Below are positions 1 through 7,145 of a stretch of DNA of 12,253 bases, piece by piece. The position numbers were made by a program, and so were the translations under genes. The DNA is from Desulfobacteraceae bacterium (GTDB lineage: Bacteria; Desulfobacterota; DSM-4660; Desulfatiglandales; HGW-15), in NCBI GenBank assembly GCA_003819975.1, contig RPPU01000068.1:1-12253 (forward strand), in the 5' to 3' direction. A model generated the notes under the pieces. That model was not told where the DNA came from. It saw only the letters and a list, made by a program, of their open reading frames with translations, and made no database searches. The number at the start of each line of letters is the position of its first letter. Within the stretch, counting starts at the first letter, position 1.

Positions 1-2
1 AG

Positions 3-542
3 GGCATGAGCGGAGATATTGATTATTATGAAACGCATGAAAATCTCATTAAAAATGTCAGTTTTGAGCAATTTAATCAAAACAACAAACCGGATTATTG
101 GTTTACCGGGTGGGAAGAGGAGCCGGTTACCGACATTGTATCCTCTGTGCTTGTGCCCGGCCCGCCTCCCGACGGAAAATATATCTGCAGCATCACATTA
201 TTGACCGGAACGGCGCATGTGACCTTGCGGCAATCCCTTGCAGCCTTGCCTAAAATACCCGACCCGTACCGTTTTATGGAAGCCTCCTGTTGGTTGAGAA
301 CCTACCAGCCGGGTTGGGCGCGGTTCAAATTGAGTTCCGAAGATGAAGAGTACGCAACCGCTTGGTATTATTTCCCGATGGGGGCCGGGTGGAGAAATGT
401 CGTCAAGACTTTTGATTGGCTTCCTTCAAAAAAAATGTCGGAATACTATTTTGGAATTGAATTCATGCCGAAGGGATCCGTCACCGGCAAAAAGTATGTC
501 GGTGTCGATTCGGTGGATTTGCACCATATTACCGGGCCATAA
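3..542 (+). CDS. C-terminal part of a carbohydrate-binding-like (jelly-roll) protein, partial at left edge
   Basis: The frame is open to the left edge of the window. The first ATG (position 6) has no usable ribosome binding site at a proper distance, so this is probably the C-terminal end of a longer protein. About 178 residues are visible. The segment NLIKNVSFEQF followed by PDYWFTGW resembles the opening strand of CBM4/9-like beta-sandwich modules, which often start N-L-x-x-N-x-S-F-E and are followed by P-x-x-W. Many Trp and Tyr residues lie in short strand-like segments, and the end (VGVDSVDLHHI) looks like the closing strand of such a fold. No catalytic motif is visible. It converges on the asmA-like gene. 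The fold assignment is by pattern only; it could be a generic extracellular beta-sandwich domain with a non-sugar ligand. The frame itself is likely real. Confidence 0.6.
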   Translation, partial: GMSGDIDYYETHENLIKNVSFEQFNQNNKPDYWFTGWEEEPVTDIVSSVLVPGPPPDGKYICSITLLTGTAHVTLRQSLAALPKIPDPYRFMEASCWLRTYQPGWARFKLSSEDEEYATAWYYFPMGAGWRNVVKTFDWLPSKKMSEYYFGIEFMPKGSVTGKKYVGVDSVDLHHITGP

Positions 543-604
543 TAAGCGAAAGAGAGGGAAGCAAGGGGTGCATCCATAAAATGCGCCAAAGCCGTGACGG
601 TTGC

Positions 605-672
605 CGGCGGCCGCCGTGACCTTGGTTTTCGGGCTGGAGTCGATTTCATTGCCCCGCCGTTTCCCGGCGGGG
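605..672. other. GC-rich palindromes in the convergent intergenic region
   Basis: The 137 bp between the two converging genes holds a perfect 12 bp palindrome (CGGCGGCCGCCG, 605-616). It also holds a hairpin with an 8 bp stem (CCCCGCCG at 652-659 pairing with CGGCGGGG at 665-672, 5 nt loop). An 8 bp direct repeat GCCGTGAC lies at 591-598 and 613-620. Neither hairpin is followed by a good U-tract on either strand, so a simple intrinsic terminator is not well supported. They may still help end transcription from both sides. Confidence 0.4.
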
Positions 673-679
673 GATTCCG

Positions 680-2665
680 TCATTCATCGAACAGCCCCTT
701 GAGCAGGTCCTCGGCCTTGATCTTCTTCTTTTTGTCTCCGCCCTGCAGCTGATCCGTGATAATTTTCTCAACTCCTTTCTTGAGCATGCCGCCCAGGTCC
801 GGTTTGAATTTAGGGTCGCTGAAAGTACCGGTCACGTTGACCGGCACGGTCAAACCCTTGCGCTGTGTTGCGTCGCCCTGTCCCGCAATCGTGGTCACGA
901 TCTTGGGCTCGATTCTGAAATCAAGGCTTTCATTCACCAGATTGGCTTTGCCTAACGCTTGGATACGAAAAAACGGCGAATTCATGGCGGTGTTCTTGGT
1001 TTCAAACAAACCATTCGTAAGGGTAAAAGGCATTCTGAATTCGGTGAAATCGGTGCGCGGTTTTTTTTCGGTCGCGGCGGCTTGCCCGCTGAAGGCGGAC
1101 TGAATGTTCTGGACCATGGCGGTCAAATCCACGCCTACAATGGCTCCGTCCCTAAATACCATTTCGCCGTTGCCGCTCAGGCTCCGGCGAATGGCGGACA
1201 GATCGTCGCCCTCCATTTTCAAGTTCATATCCGCTTCCGTCTTGCCTTCCAAAATATCTTTGTCAAATAGATCGCGGATCAACGGGCCCACCTGCACCCC
1301 TTTAACCCGCATGGCCGTCCGGGTCTGCGGGCTTTCCCGGCTGACATCCAGGATCGTTTTGCTTTCAACCGCGCCCTGATAAAGCTTGAAGTTGAACGGG
1401 TCCATATTGAAGATTCCGTTCCTGCCCGTTGTTTTCATGGACATATCGGTCAACGTGATCTTTTGGACGATCAACCGGCCGATCTGCATTTTGGCGTTTA
1501 AAACCATTTTACGCAAAGGAGCATAATCGGTTTTGCCTTTTTTGGCGGCCGGCTCCGCAGTCGGGCCGGGTCCGGCCGGCTTTTTTTCCGGCGGCGGCAA
1601 GTAGTGATCGACATTGATCTGATCCAGCTTACCGTCGAAATCGATGCGCGGTTTTTCAAACTCGCTGAAACCCGCATTGAAGCGAAACTTGGATTGGTCC
1701 AGCTGGAACAAACCGTCGGAGAGAGTCATTGCTTTAGCGTTGCCCATGATTTTTCCGGAAAAAGCCAGATCGGTCAATGCTTCGGGCCGGCTGGTTTTAT
1801 AGGGCATCTCCATCCCCATGGCCTGCATTAATTTTTTAGCTGAAAAATGCGACGTTTCCAAAGCCAAATCGAATTGGGGTTCATCGGTCAGCCCGGTTAT
1901 TTTTCCTTTGATCTTCAGTTCCAGCTCATTAAAAAGTTTGATGACCACATCCATGGGCACCGCACCCTTGCCCGGCTCTTTGCCTAAGGGACCGATGCTG
2001 CCCTGCATAGAGATCTGTTTTTTATCGACCAGGGCGGAAAGGGTCATGCGGATCGGGCGTTCAAAAGAAATCTCCTTGCAATTCATATTGAGTTCTTTGA
2101 TTTCCTTGCGTGTAGCCTGCTGATGATCGATCCAGAACAGGGCCGCATTTTTCACGCTGAATTCCTCGACACTCAGCGCCTTTATCGGCAAGGCGGTCGG
2201 TTGGCCCGATTTAGGCGCACCCTTAATCGGCTCCGGAGGGGCTGGTTTTGTTTCCGGCGCTGCTTTGCCCAAGCCTTCCCAATTGGCCTGGCCGTTTTTG
2301 GACTTGACCAGTGTTATTTGCGGTTCCACGATCGCAAATTTTTTGATCTGAATCTCTTTTTTCAACAAAGGCAGCAACTTAATTCTGAAATCAAATCCTT
2401 TAATCGACAAAAAGTCCTTTTCTTGATACCCGGCCGGATTGCCCAGATGCAGATCTGAAAAAGCCACCTGGGCCAAGGGGAAAAGTTTAAGTTTAATGTC
2501 GCCGTTGACTTTAAAAGGCCGATTGACCTTTTCCGAGACGAATTTCTCGATCTTGGGTTTATAATCGTTTAAATCGATGAAAAAAGGGATAATGATCAGC
2601 AAAGCCAGGATAAATAAAAAAGATCCGCCAACCCAAATAAACGCTCTTTTTAGCCCCTTTTTCAT
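680..2665 (-). CDS. AsmA family envelope protein
   Basis: A 661-residue protein of the AsmA group, which are large inner-membrane-anchored periplasmic proteins linked in other bacteria to outer-membrane biogenesis and lipid transport. One N-terminal membrane segment (about residues 8-30, with a FILALLIIIPFF core) is followed by the typical AsmA start, DLNDYKPKIEKFVSEKVNR, and the G-D-I-K-L-K-L-F-P motif. The C-terminal part holds the AsmA_2-like region: GNGEMVFRDGAIVGVDL, then DFTEFRMPFTLTNG, then FRIQALGKANL. Two Pro/Ala/Lys-rich linkers break the middle of the protein, and the tail is Lys-rich. I chose ATG 2665 because AAGGAGGT sits 4 nt upstream; an ATG 21 nt further up lies before this site and is unlikely. 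The 80 bp upstream contain a TATTATACT stretch (2700-2708, minus strand) that could be a -10 element, but no clear -35 is visible. The exact cargo cannot be read from sequence. Confidence 0.9.
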   Translation of the reverse strand: MKKGLKRAFIWVGGSFLFILALLIIIPFFIDLNDYKPKIEKFVSEKVNRPFKVNGDIKLKLFPLAQVAFSDLHLGNPAGYQEKDFLSIKGFDFRIKLLPLLKKEIQIKKFAIVEPQITLVKSKNGQANWEGLGKAAPETKPAPPEPIKGAPKSGQPTALPIKALSVEEFSVKNAALFWIDHQQATRKEIKELNMNCKEISFERPIRMTLSALVDKKQISMQGSIGPLGKEPGKGAVPMDVVIKLFNELELKIKGKITGLTDEPQFDLALETSHFSAKKLMQAMGMEMPYKTSRPEALTDLAFSGKIMGNAKAMTLSDGLFQLDQSKFRFNAGFSEFEKPRIDFDGKLDQINVDHYLPPPEKKPAGPGPTAEPAAKKGKTDYAPLRKMVLNAKMQIGRLIVQKITLTDMSMKTTGRNGIFNMDPFNFKLYQGAVESKTILDVSRESPQTRTAMRVKGVQVGPLIRDLFDKDILEGKTEADMNLKMEGDDLSAIRRSLSGNGEMVFRDGAIVGVDLTAMVQNIQSAFSGQAAATEKKPRTDFTEFRMPFTLTNGLFETKNTAMNSPFFRIQALGKANLVNESLDFRIEPKIVTTIAGQGDATQRKGLTVPVNVTGTFSDPKFKPDLGGMLKKGVEKIITDQLQGGDKKKKIKAEDLLKGLFDE

Positions 2666-2745
2666 ACAGACCTCCTTATAAATCATTTGAACCGTTGCCA
2701 GTATAATAGGTCGGGATTAAAAATAAGGGATAAATTCTACACGGA

Positions 2746-3465
2746 TTACAACAAGTAATCAAGCCTGACATTATGCAGGGCGTGAAAGATATTGCCCTTG
2801 ATCTTGCGGTTGGTTCGGTATAGCTCCTGGAGCTGCTGTTTGATCGCTGCGCGCTGGGAAGAACCGGACGAGGGACAGCCCATATTGATCATCGGCCAAC
2901 CCATTTCCTCGGCATATTGCCGGATGCTTTGCTCGTCCAGCAAATATAAAGGCCGGATCACGGTCAAATTGCCCTTAAAAAATTCCTGAACCGGTTTCAT
3001 GGTGCTGATGGAAGCGCCATAGTACACGTTGAGAAAAAAGGTCTCGATCAGGTCGTCTTTGTGATGGCCGAAAGCGATTTTGGAACAACCCAATTCGCGG
3101 GCGGTTTCAAAAAGCAGTTTGCGACGCAAGCGGGAACAGAGAAAACAAGGGTTCTCCCGGTTTTCAGGTCCATGCGCCCTGGGTCCGATATCGCTGCGGA
3201 TGATGCGGTAATCGTATTTATTGGCTTCAAAAAAGGTCGTCATCTGACTGCCGGAGTCGGCCGCAAACCCGGGGTCCACGTGCACGGCGGTCAGTTGGTA
3301 GGCGATCGGAATGCGCTTGAGCCTTTCGCGCAGCAAGCACAAAAGCGATAGGCTGTCTTTGCCCCCGGAAACCGCCACAAGGATATGATCGCCGTCCCGG
3401 ATCATTTGGCGGGTATGGATGGCCTTGCCCAGCAAGCGTTTGATTTCTTTGGTTGCATAACTCAT
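2746..3465 (-). CDS. ttcA: TtcA-like tRNA 2-thiocytidine synthetase (PP-loop ATPase)
   Basis: A 239-residue N-type ATP pyrophosphatase of the TtcA/TilS superfamily. The PP-loop SGGKDS is at residues 33-38. The CxxC pair of the TtcA group is at Cys107/Cys110 (PCFLCSRLRR), the GHHKDD motif is at 133-138, and a third conserved-type Cys is at 197 (NMGCPSS). In TtcA three cysteines hold a [4Fe-4S] cluster and the enzyme thiolates cytidine 32 of tRNA; the three cysteines here match that pattern. TilS lacks this set, so TtcA-like is preferred. At 239 aa it is shorter than E. coli TtcA (about 311 aa) but in range for the compact TtcA-like group, whose target may differ. The start at 3465 has a modest GGAA 8 nt upstream. 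That site directly abuts the inverted-repeat element at 3478-3586, which separates this gene from the upstream yggS-like gene. Confidence 0.85.
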   Translation of the reverse strand: MSYATKEIKRLLGKAIHTRQMIRDGDHILVAVSGGKDSLSLLCLLRERLKRIPIAYQLTAVHVDPGFAADSGSQMTTFFEANKYDYRIIRSDIGPRAHGPENRENPCFLCSRLRRKLLFETARELGCSKIAFGHHKDDLIETFFLNVYYGASISTMKPVQEFFKGNLTVIRPLYLLDEQSIRQYAEEMGWPMINMGCPSSGSSQRAAIKQQLQELYRTNRKIKGNIFHALHNVRLDYLL

Positions 3466-3477
3466 GAGTACTATTCC

Positions 3478-3586
3478 AACTACTAAAAGAATAGAATTTC
3501 AGACAGGATTAACAGGATTTACCGGATATTAAAAGATGACTTAAAATTCTTATCCTGTTAATCCTGTCTAAAATTCTTAAGTAGTT
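3478..3586. repeat. Long inverted repeat made of ACAGGATT units (REP/MITE-like)
   Basis: An exact 18 bp inverted repeat (AGACAGGATTAACAGGAT at 3501-3518, reverse complement at 3552-3569) forms the core. It extends outward with one mismatch (GAATTTC against AAAATTC) and, after a small gap, again pairs AACTAC (3478-3483) with GTAGTT (3581-3586). The left arm contains the unit repeated in tandem (ACAGGATTA, ACAGGATTT, then ACCGGATAT). An 11 bp direct repeat, TAAAATTCTTA, lies at 3542-3552 and 3569-3579 and brackets the right arm. ACAGGATTAACAGGATT-type sequences recur in intergenic regions of many environmental bacterial genomes, from my general recollection. Here it lies between two same-strand genes and would form a strong stem in their joint transcript. 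Confidence 0.75.
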
Positions 3587-3603
3587 ATTTCTTTTTTATA
3601 ACC

Positions 3604-4263
3604 TCAGACTGTTCGCGGCCCGAAAAGAGCAGTCCCGATCCGGACCCGATTGGCGCCTTCTTCGATGGCGATTTTATAAGAATCCGACATACCCATGGAG
3701 AGATAACGTATTTCCACTCCCGGCAGGGCCATGGCTTTCAACTGATCGAAGAGTTGTTTTGTTTTACGGAAATAAGGTCTGGCTTCCTCGGGCGCTCCGC
3801 TCATAGGCCCCATAGTCATGAGCCCCATGACTTTTAGGTGCAACAAGGCACTGATTTCCCGGATCAAAGGAACAGCTTGGGCCGGCCCAACCCCGGCCTT
3901 TTGATTTTCTTCAGCGCTGTTGATCTCGATCAGAATCGGCAATATTTTGCCGATTTCAGCGCAAGCCTGGTCCAAAGCTTTGGCCAGCTTAAAGGAATCC
4001 ACGGTCTCGATCATGTCGAAAACCCGCACCGCTTTCTTGGCTTTATTGCTCTGCAGGTGACCGATCAAATGCCATTTAGCCTTGGAACCGATGATTGCAA
4101 AAGCCTGCTCAGCCTCCTGGACATAGTTCTCGCCGATCATTTCAAGTCCGCCCTGAATGGCTTCGTCGATCTCTTGGGGCGTACGGGTCTTGGCCGCGCC
4201 CACCAATTGCACATTGGCCGGCAATTCCCGCAGAATTTGCGCAACTCGTTCCTTAATCATCAT
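3604..4263 (-). CDS. yggS: YggS/PLPBP family pyridoxal-phosphate homeostasis protein
   Basis: A 219-residue fold-III PLP-binding protein without known enzyme activity. The family balances vitamin B6 and amino/keto-acid pools in the cytoplasm. Diagnostic segments in order: VGAAKTR with the PLP lysine (Lys25 in this numbering), IGENYVQE, WHLIGHLQSNKAKKAV, IETVDS, EINSAEENQKAGV, LMTMGP, and the phosphate-binding end LSMGMSDSYKIAIEEGANRVRIGTALFGPR. Three ATG codons run in a row (4266, 4263, 4260). An AGGA at 4271-4274 fits the second or third best, so 4263 is used. The frame is open further upstream to 4317, but those residues lie before the ribosome binding site and do not look like the family. 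Length is slightly below the usual 225-235 aa. Confidence 0.92.
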   Translation of the reverse strand: MMIKERVAQILRELPANVQLVGAAKTRTPQEIDEAIQGGLEMIGENYVQEAEQAFAIIGSKAKWHLIGHLQSNKAKKAVRVFDMIETVDSFKLAKALDQACAEIGKILPILIEINSAEENQKAGVGPAQAVPLIREISALLHLKVMGLMTMGPMSGAPEEARPYFRKTKQLFDQLKAMALPGVEIRYLSMGMSDSYKIAIEEGANRVRIGTALFGPRTV

Positions 4264-4266
4264 CAT

Positions 4267-4592
4267 GGCATCCTTTTTCTTAAATATGGATGAATCAGGT
4301 AAATAGACGGTAGGCATTTAGGCTGTAGATAAAAATAACTTGAAGCTTTATAAGCAATGCATGGCGACTAATGGTTGCAGCCTAACCATCTGATCCCGCA
4401 CCAATCATTACTGTAATTTTAAAATTCTGTAAAGATCTAATGCCACCGGCAAGGCTATCGGAAATCGCACCTTCAAAGATAATATTAAATTCAATGACCT
4501 ATGACTCAAGTTCGGAGTATCTAATAGCTTGAATTGTTACAAAAACCCATTTATATTTTTATTCCCTAAGCGCTCGACAATAAAATAATTCC
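4267..4592. other. AT-rich intergenic gap with no gene seen
   Basis: I see no convincing reading frame, tRNA or riboswitch in this stretch. Small features are a weak hairpin TGGTT/AACCA (4372-4376 with 4384-4388, 7 nt loop) and an AATTTTAAAATT palindrome (4415-4426). A promoter for the yggS-like gene should lie near the left end, but no clear -35/-10 pair stands out there. The right end runs into the U-tract of the terminator of the HesB-like gene. Confidence 0.5.
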
Positions 4593-4643
4593 GCAAAAAA
4601 ACCAATAAAAAAGGCCGCTATCGGTTTAGGATAGCGACCTTTT
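4593..4643 (-). terminator. Rho-independent terminator of the HesB-like gene
   Basis: On the minus strand, 20 nt after the stop codon, AAGGTCGCTATC (4641-4630) pairs with GATAGCGGCCTT (4622-4611) over 12 positions. One of these is a G-U/mismatch, and the loop is 7 nt. The stem runs into TTTTTTATTGGTTTTTTT (4612-4595). This is a textbook intrinsic terminator and supports the short gene as an independently transcribed unit. Confidence 0.88.
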
Positions 4644-4661
4644 GAATATCAGGATTTAAAT

Positions 4662-4982
4662 TTAGCAGCTACAAGACCCGCCGCAGCTGCTTCCGCCTTC
4701 TTTGGCAAGATTGGAAGAAATCGAAAACCCGGACCCGCGTTCGTTTTCAACAAAATCTACATTAATGGGTTTTACTTGATCCAACAAAACTTTGTTGACC
4801 AGATATTTAATTCCTTTGTGATCCACAACCTCGTCATCTGCCTGCAGCTCATCCAGAGCCATGCCTAGACTAGGCCCGGATCAGCCGCCTTGAACTTGAT
4901 AGATCCGGATGACGTGATCACCCGGTTTATCCTGGAAGAATTTCTGGATCATCTCATCGGCTTTTTCCGTAATACTCAGCAT
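4662..4982 (-). CDS. HesB/IscA-like selenoprotein with in-frame TGA (Sec34)
   Basis: A 106-residue A-type iron-sulfur carrier-like protein if the TGA at 4883-4881 (codon 34) is read as selenocysteine. The N-terminal part reads MLSITEKADEMIQKFFQDK, then VIRIYQVQGG, then TGA, then SGPSLGMALDE. In IscA/HesB relatives this place is the first conserved cysteine (G-C-S-G), an Fe/Fe-S ligand equivalent to Cys35 of E. coli IscA. The C-terminal ligands are here as a Cys-rich tail with Cys100 and the CxC pair Cys104/Cys106. There is no other Cys or Sec in the N-terminal part. The full length matches IscA (107 aa). The start ATG 4982 has AAGGAGG 5 nt upstream. The internal ATG (4862) that would give a 66-residue product has no ribosome binding site and drops the conserved N-terminal third. 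HesB-like selenoproteins are a recognised but rare bacterial family. The alternative is a pseudogene by one nonsense change, which is less likely given the exact position and otherwise intact sequence, promoter and terminator. Confidence 0.85.
4844..4883 (-). promoter_or_regulatory. Candidate bacterial SECIS element just after the Sec TGA
   Basis: Two overlapping hairpins follow the TGA on the minus strand. One pairs GCCTA with TAGGC (4875-4871, 4867-4863) around a GTC loop, reminiscent of the GGUCU apex of the E. coli fdhF element, but its loop starts only 10 nt after TGA. The other pairs GGCTC with GAGCT (4860-4856, 4850-4846) around a UGGAU loop that starts 25 nt after TGA. It can be lengthened by GC/GC (4864-4863 with 4845-4844) past a 2 nt bulge. 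The second better fits the usual bacterial spacing and the need for a G near the start of the loop. The two share bases, so only one can form at a time. Which one SelB would bind is not settled here. Confidence 0.5.
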
Positions 4983-5033
4983 GAATACCTCCTTGATTGT
5001 CCTTAGCCCTGTATAGCCGGGCTATTTTTCTCT

Positions 5034-5061
5034 AACCTATACATTTCTAGAGGTCTGTCAA
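5034..5061 (-). promoter_or_regulatory. Sigma-70-type promoter of the HesB-like selenoprotein gene
   Basis: On the minus strand a perfect TTGACA (5061-5056) is followed after 16 nt by TAGGTT (5039-5034), which keeps the key T-A-----T of the -10 box. Transcription would begin near 5027, giving a leader of about 45 nt that contains a short hairpin (AGCCC/GGGCT) before the AAGGAGG ribosome binding site. This supports transcription separate from the upstream chemoreceptor gene. Confidence 0.6.
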
Positions 5062-5078
5062 TTATTTTTTTAAAGGAC

Positions 5079-5129
5079 TTATGCCCTGCCTATCGACAAA
5101 AAAAAGTCGATAAATGGGAAAAGGCATAA
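5079..5129. repeat. Nested inverted repeat (two-level hairpin)
   Basis: TTATGCC (5079-5085) pairs with GGCATAA (5123-5129). Inside it TATCGAC (5091-5097) pairs with GTCGATA (5106-5112) around an A8 loop. It lies downstream of the chemoreceptor gene and upstream of the HesB-like promoter. No U-tract follows on the minus strand, so it is not a standard terminator, though it could still protect or end the chemoreceptor transcript. Confidence 0.5.
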
Positions 5130-5250
5130 TCAACAACCGGCTCATAATCCTATTTTTTCGATCCAAAGCCTTCCAGGATCAAAAAACATTTCGGCCATTG
5201 ATTAAAGGAATTCTGTTGCGTTCATAAAAAGCGGCCATACCGTAACCGGT

Positions 5251-6873
5251 CTAAAAATCCTTGAAATCTTCCTCAAAGGGGATCACTTTTTCAGGATGAA
5301 CCCCCTCTTTGGACTCCGCGGAACCTGCTTTTAAGGATTTAGGGGCTTTAAGTGCTGGTGGGGCAAAATTTTTGCTTTTGGAGGCTGAGCGAACCGGCCC
5401 CTTGTCCGGATGCCTGGGGTGTTGGGATCTCTGTTCATTTGCGCCGGCTCCGACAAAATTACGCAAATTGCCGATCATGGTTTCAATGGCTTCGGCCTGG
5501 CTATGCATTTCCTGCGAAGAGGAGGCCGATTCCTCGGCATTGGCCGCGTTCTGTTGCACCACCTTATCCATCTCAACCACGGCTTTGTTCACCTGTTCAA
5601 TACCTTGCGACTGTTCATTGGAAGCGGCCGCGATCTCGGTCACGAGTTCGCCGACCTTAGCCGCGTTCTGGGATACCTCTTTAAACGCTTCATTGGTTTT
5701 ATCCACCAAATCGGCTCCGTCTTTGACCTTTTTGACCGTACCCTCGATCAGGGTGGCTGTATTTTTCGCCGCATCCGCCGCCCGCATGGCCAGATTTCTA
5801 ACCTCATCCGCCACAACCGCGAATCCCGCGCCGGCCTCTCCGGCGCGGGCCGCTTCCACGGCCGCATTCAGCGCCAACAGATTGGTCTGAAAAGCGATTT
5901 CATCAATGGTTTTGATGATCTTCGAAGTCTCTTCACTGGCCTTGGAAATATCTTCCATGGAAACAGTCAAACGGGACATGGATTCATTGGCCTGGCCGAC
6001 CACCCGGTTGGCCTGCTGCATCAAGATATCCGCCTGTTTGGCGTTCTCGGCGTTCTGCTTGGTCATGGAAGACATCTCTTCCAATGAAGACGACGTCTCC
6101 TCAATGGAAGCGGCTTGCTCCGAAGCACCCTCGGCCAGGGACTGGCTGGCCGCCGAGATCTGATTGGAAGAAGAAGCCACCTGTACGGCGCCTTCTTTCA
6201 TCTCTTCGATGATGCGGTACAGAGTGCGGGTAGTGCTTCGGCTGATGAAGAAAGCCAACAAAACGCCTGCCAGCAGAATAATCGCGGTTATGATCACGAC
6301 AAAAGATTTTGAAGAGTGGCTTTCCCGCAAAGCCAGATCCGCAGCCTGTTTTGCTTCGGTGAAATTCATTTGCAGAAAGTTCGTCAGTGATTTTCTCAAA
6401 TTTTTGGAACTCTCCTCCACGGCCGCAGTGGCTTTTTTAACGGCTTCCTCATCCTTGGCTTTGCCGGCTTCAATCAGGGCCTTGCAATTTTTTAAAAAAT
6501 CCTGGTGCAATATTTTCGCATTATCCATGGTCTCCATGAAAATCCCGGCCTTGAGCAATTCCTGATCCGCTTGCACGCGCTTTTCCATTTCATTAAACGC
6601 AATGGTCGTTTCCTCTGCGGATTTATTAAAAAAGTCAAGCGAAGCAGCATCGCCGTTGGCGGCAAAAGTGATGACAGCCAAACGCTGGTCTGCTCTGGCC
6701 ATATCAATCGTGCTCACGATTTGCGTCAGCGGCAGATGAATCTCGCCTATATCGTTGATCTTTTGGCTGACTTGACTTGTTTTCCAGCTTTCAATTCCGC
6801 CGGCCAAGGCCGCGATTAAAGCCACAATGGAAATCCCCACCGTCATTTTCATCTGCACTGTCATTTGTTTCAT
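5251..6873 (-). CDS. Methyl-accepting chemotaxis protein
   Basis: A 540-residue transmembrane chemoreceptor. TM1 (about residues 11-26) and TM2 (about 190-211, core [19 protein letters not shown]) flank a helical periplasmic sensor of about 160 residues, likely a four-helix bundle; its ligand cannot be read. The cytoplasmic signalling domain follows, with the highly conserved hairpin tip [21 protein letters not shown] (about 325-345) and [14 protein letters not shown]. The HAMP domain seems almost absent: only about 17 residues lie between TM2 and the [20 protein letters not shown] entry into the signalling coiled coil. A Pro/Lys/Ser-rich linker (about 478-525) leads to the terminal pentapeptide DFKDF, which has the aromatic-x-x-aromatic pattern of CheR-tethering pentapeptides such as NWETF. 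ATG 6873 is chosen for the AGGAG 10 nt upstream; an alternative TTG at 6897 precedes that site. No che genes are in the window. Confidence 0.95.
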   Translation of the reverse strand: MKQMTVQMKMTVGISIVALIAALAGGIESWKTSQVSQKINDIGEIHLPLTQIVSTIDMARADQRLAVITFAANGDAASLDFFNKSAEETTIAFNEMEKRVQADQELLKAGIFMETMDNAKILHQDFLKNCKALIEAGKAKDEEAVKKATAAVEESSKNLRKSLTNFLQMNFTEAKQAADLALRESHSSKSFVVIITAIILLAGVLLAFFISRSTTRTLYRIIEEMKEGAVQVASSSNQISAASQSLAEGASEQAASIEETSSSLEEMSSMTKQNAENAKQADILMQQANRVVGQANESMSRLTVSMEDISKASEETSKIIKTIDEIAFQTNLLALNAAVEAARAGEAGAGFAVVADEVRNLAMRAADAAKNTATLIEGTVKKVKDGADLVDKTNEAFKEVSQNAAKVGELVTEIAAASNEQSQGIEQVNKAVVEMDKVVQQNAANAEESASSSQEMHSQAEAIETMIGNLRNFVGAGANEQRSQHPRHPDKGPVRSASKSKNFAPPALKAPKSLKAGSAESKEGVHPEKVIPFEEDFKDF

Positions 6874-7022
6874 CTTTTGGCAGCTCCTTTCCCTCAAAAC
6901 GGCTTACGCTTCAAAAAAATACCGATTCTGTTTAAAATCCGGGAAGTTATCCGGGATTCAACTTAATCTTACCCATCTGATTCTTAAGGGTCAAAACAAC
7001 TTCGACCTTTCCTGCTAAAAAA

Positions 7023-7039
7023 ATGCAATTAATATGCCG
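7023..7039 (-). promoter_or_regulatory. Possible sigma-54 (-24/-12) promoter for the chemoreceptor gene
   Basis: The minus strand reads CGGCATATTAATTGCAT. It has the invariant GG (7038-7037) and GC (7026-7025) with exactly 10 nt between, plus GGCA and TTGCA matches to the consensus TGGCAC-N5-TTGCA. It lies about 150 nt upstream of the chemoreceptor start. No enhancer site was recognised, and one such match in AT-rich DNA can be chance. Confidence 0.4.
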
Positions 7040-7145
7040 AATTTATTTTCTCCTTTTATGAATAAGCGCTTATAAGGCGATTATGAAGCAGAGCTGATTA
7101 TCATAATCATCTTTACCCAAAACTATCATTTCGAGAATCTCGGTT

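Noticed and set aside
652..672. Intrinsic terminator for the convergent genes
   Set aside because: The stem is good, but no U-tract follows on either strand; kept only as a palindrome entry.
4662..4862. A stand-alone 66-residue protein starting at the internal ATG 4862
   Set aside because: No ribosome binding site precedes it, and it lacks the conserved first third of the HesB/IscA fold, which is present in frame just upstream of the TGA.
4881..4883. TGA as a simple nonsense mutation (pseudogene)
   Set aside because: It coincides with the one conserved cysteine position. The rest of the gene, its promoter, ribosome binding site and terminator are intact. Not fully excluded without the Sec genes.
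5309..6819. Long plus-strand frames opposite the chemoreceptor
   Set aside because: They are antisense to a fully conserved coding sequence and have no recognisable domains or ribosome binding sites.
7132..7142. CGAG/CTCG hairpin after pilB as a terminator
   Set aside because: Only 4 bp, and no U-tract follows on the minus strand.
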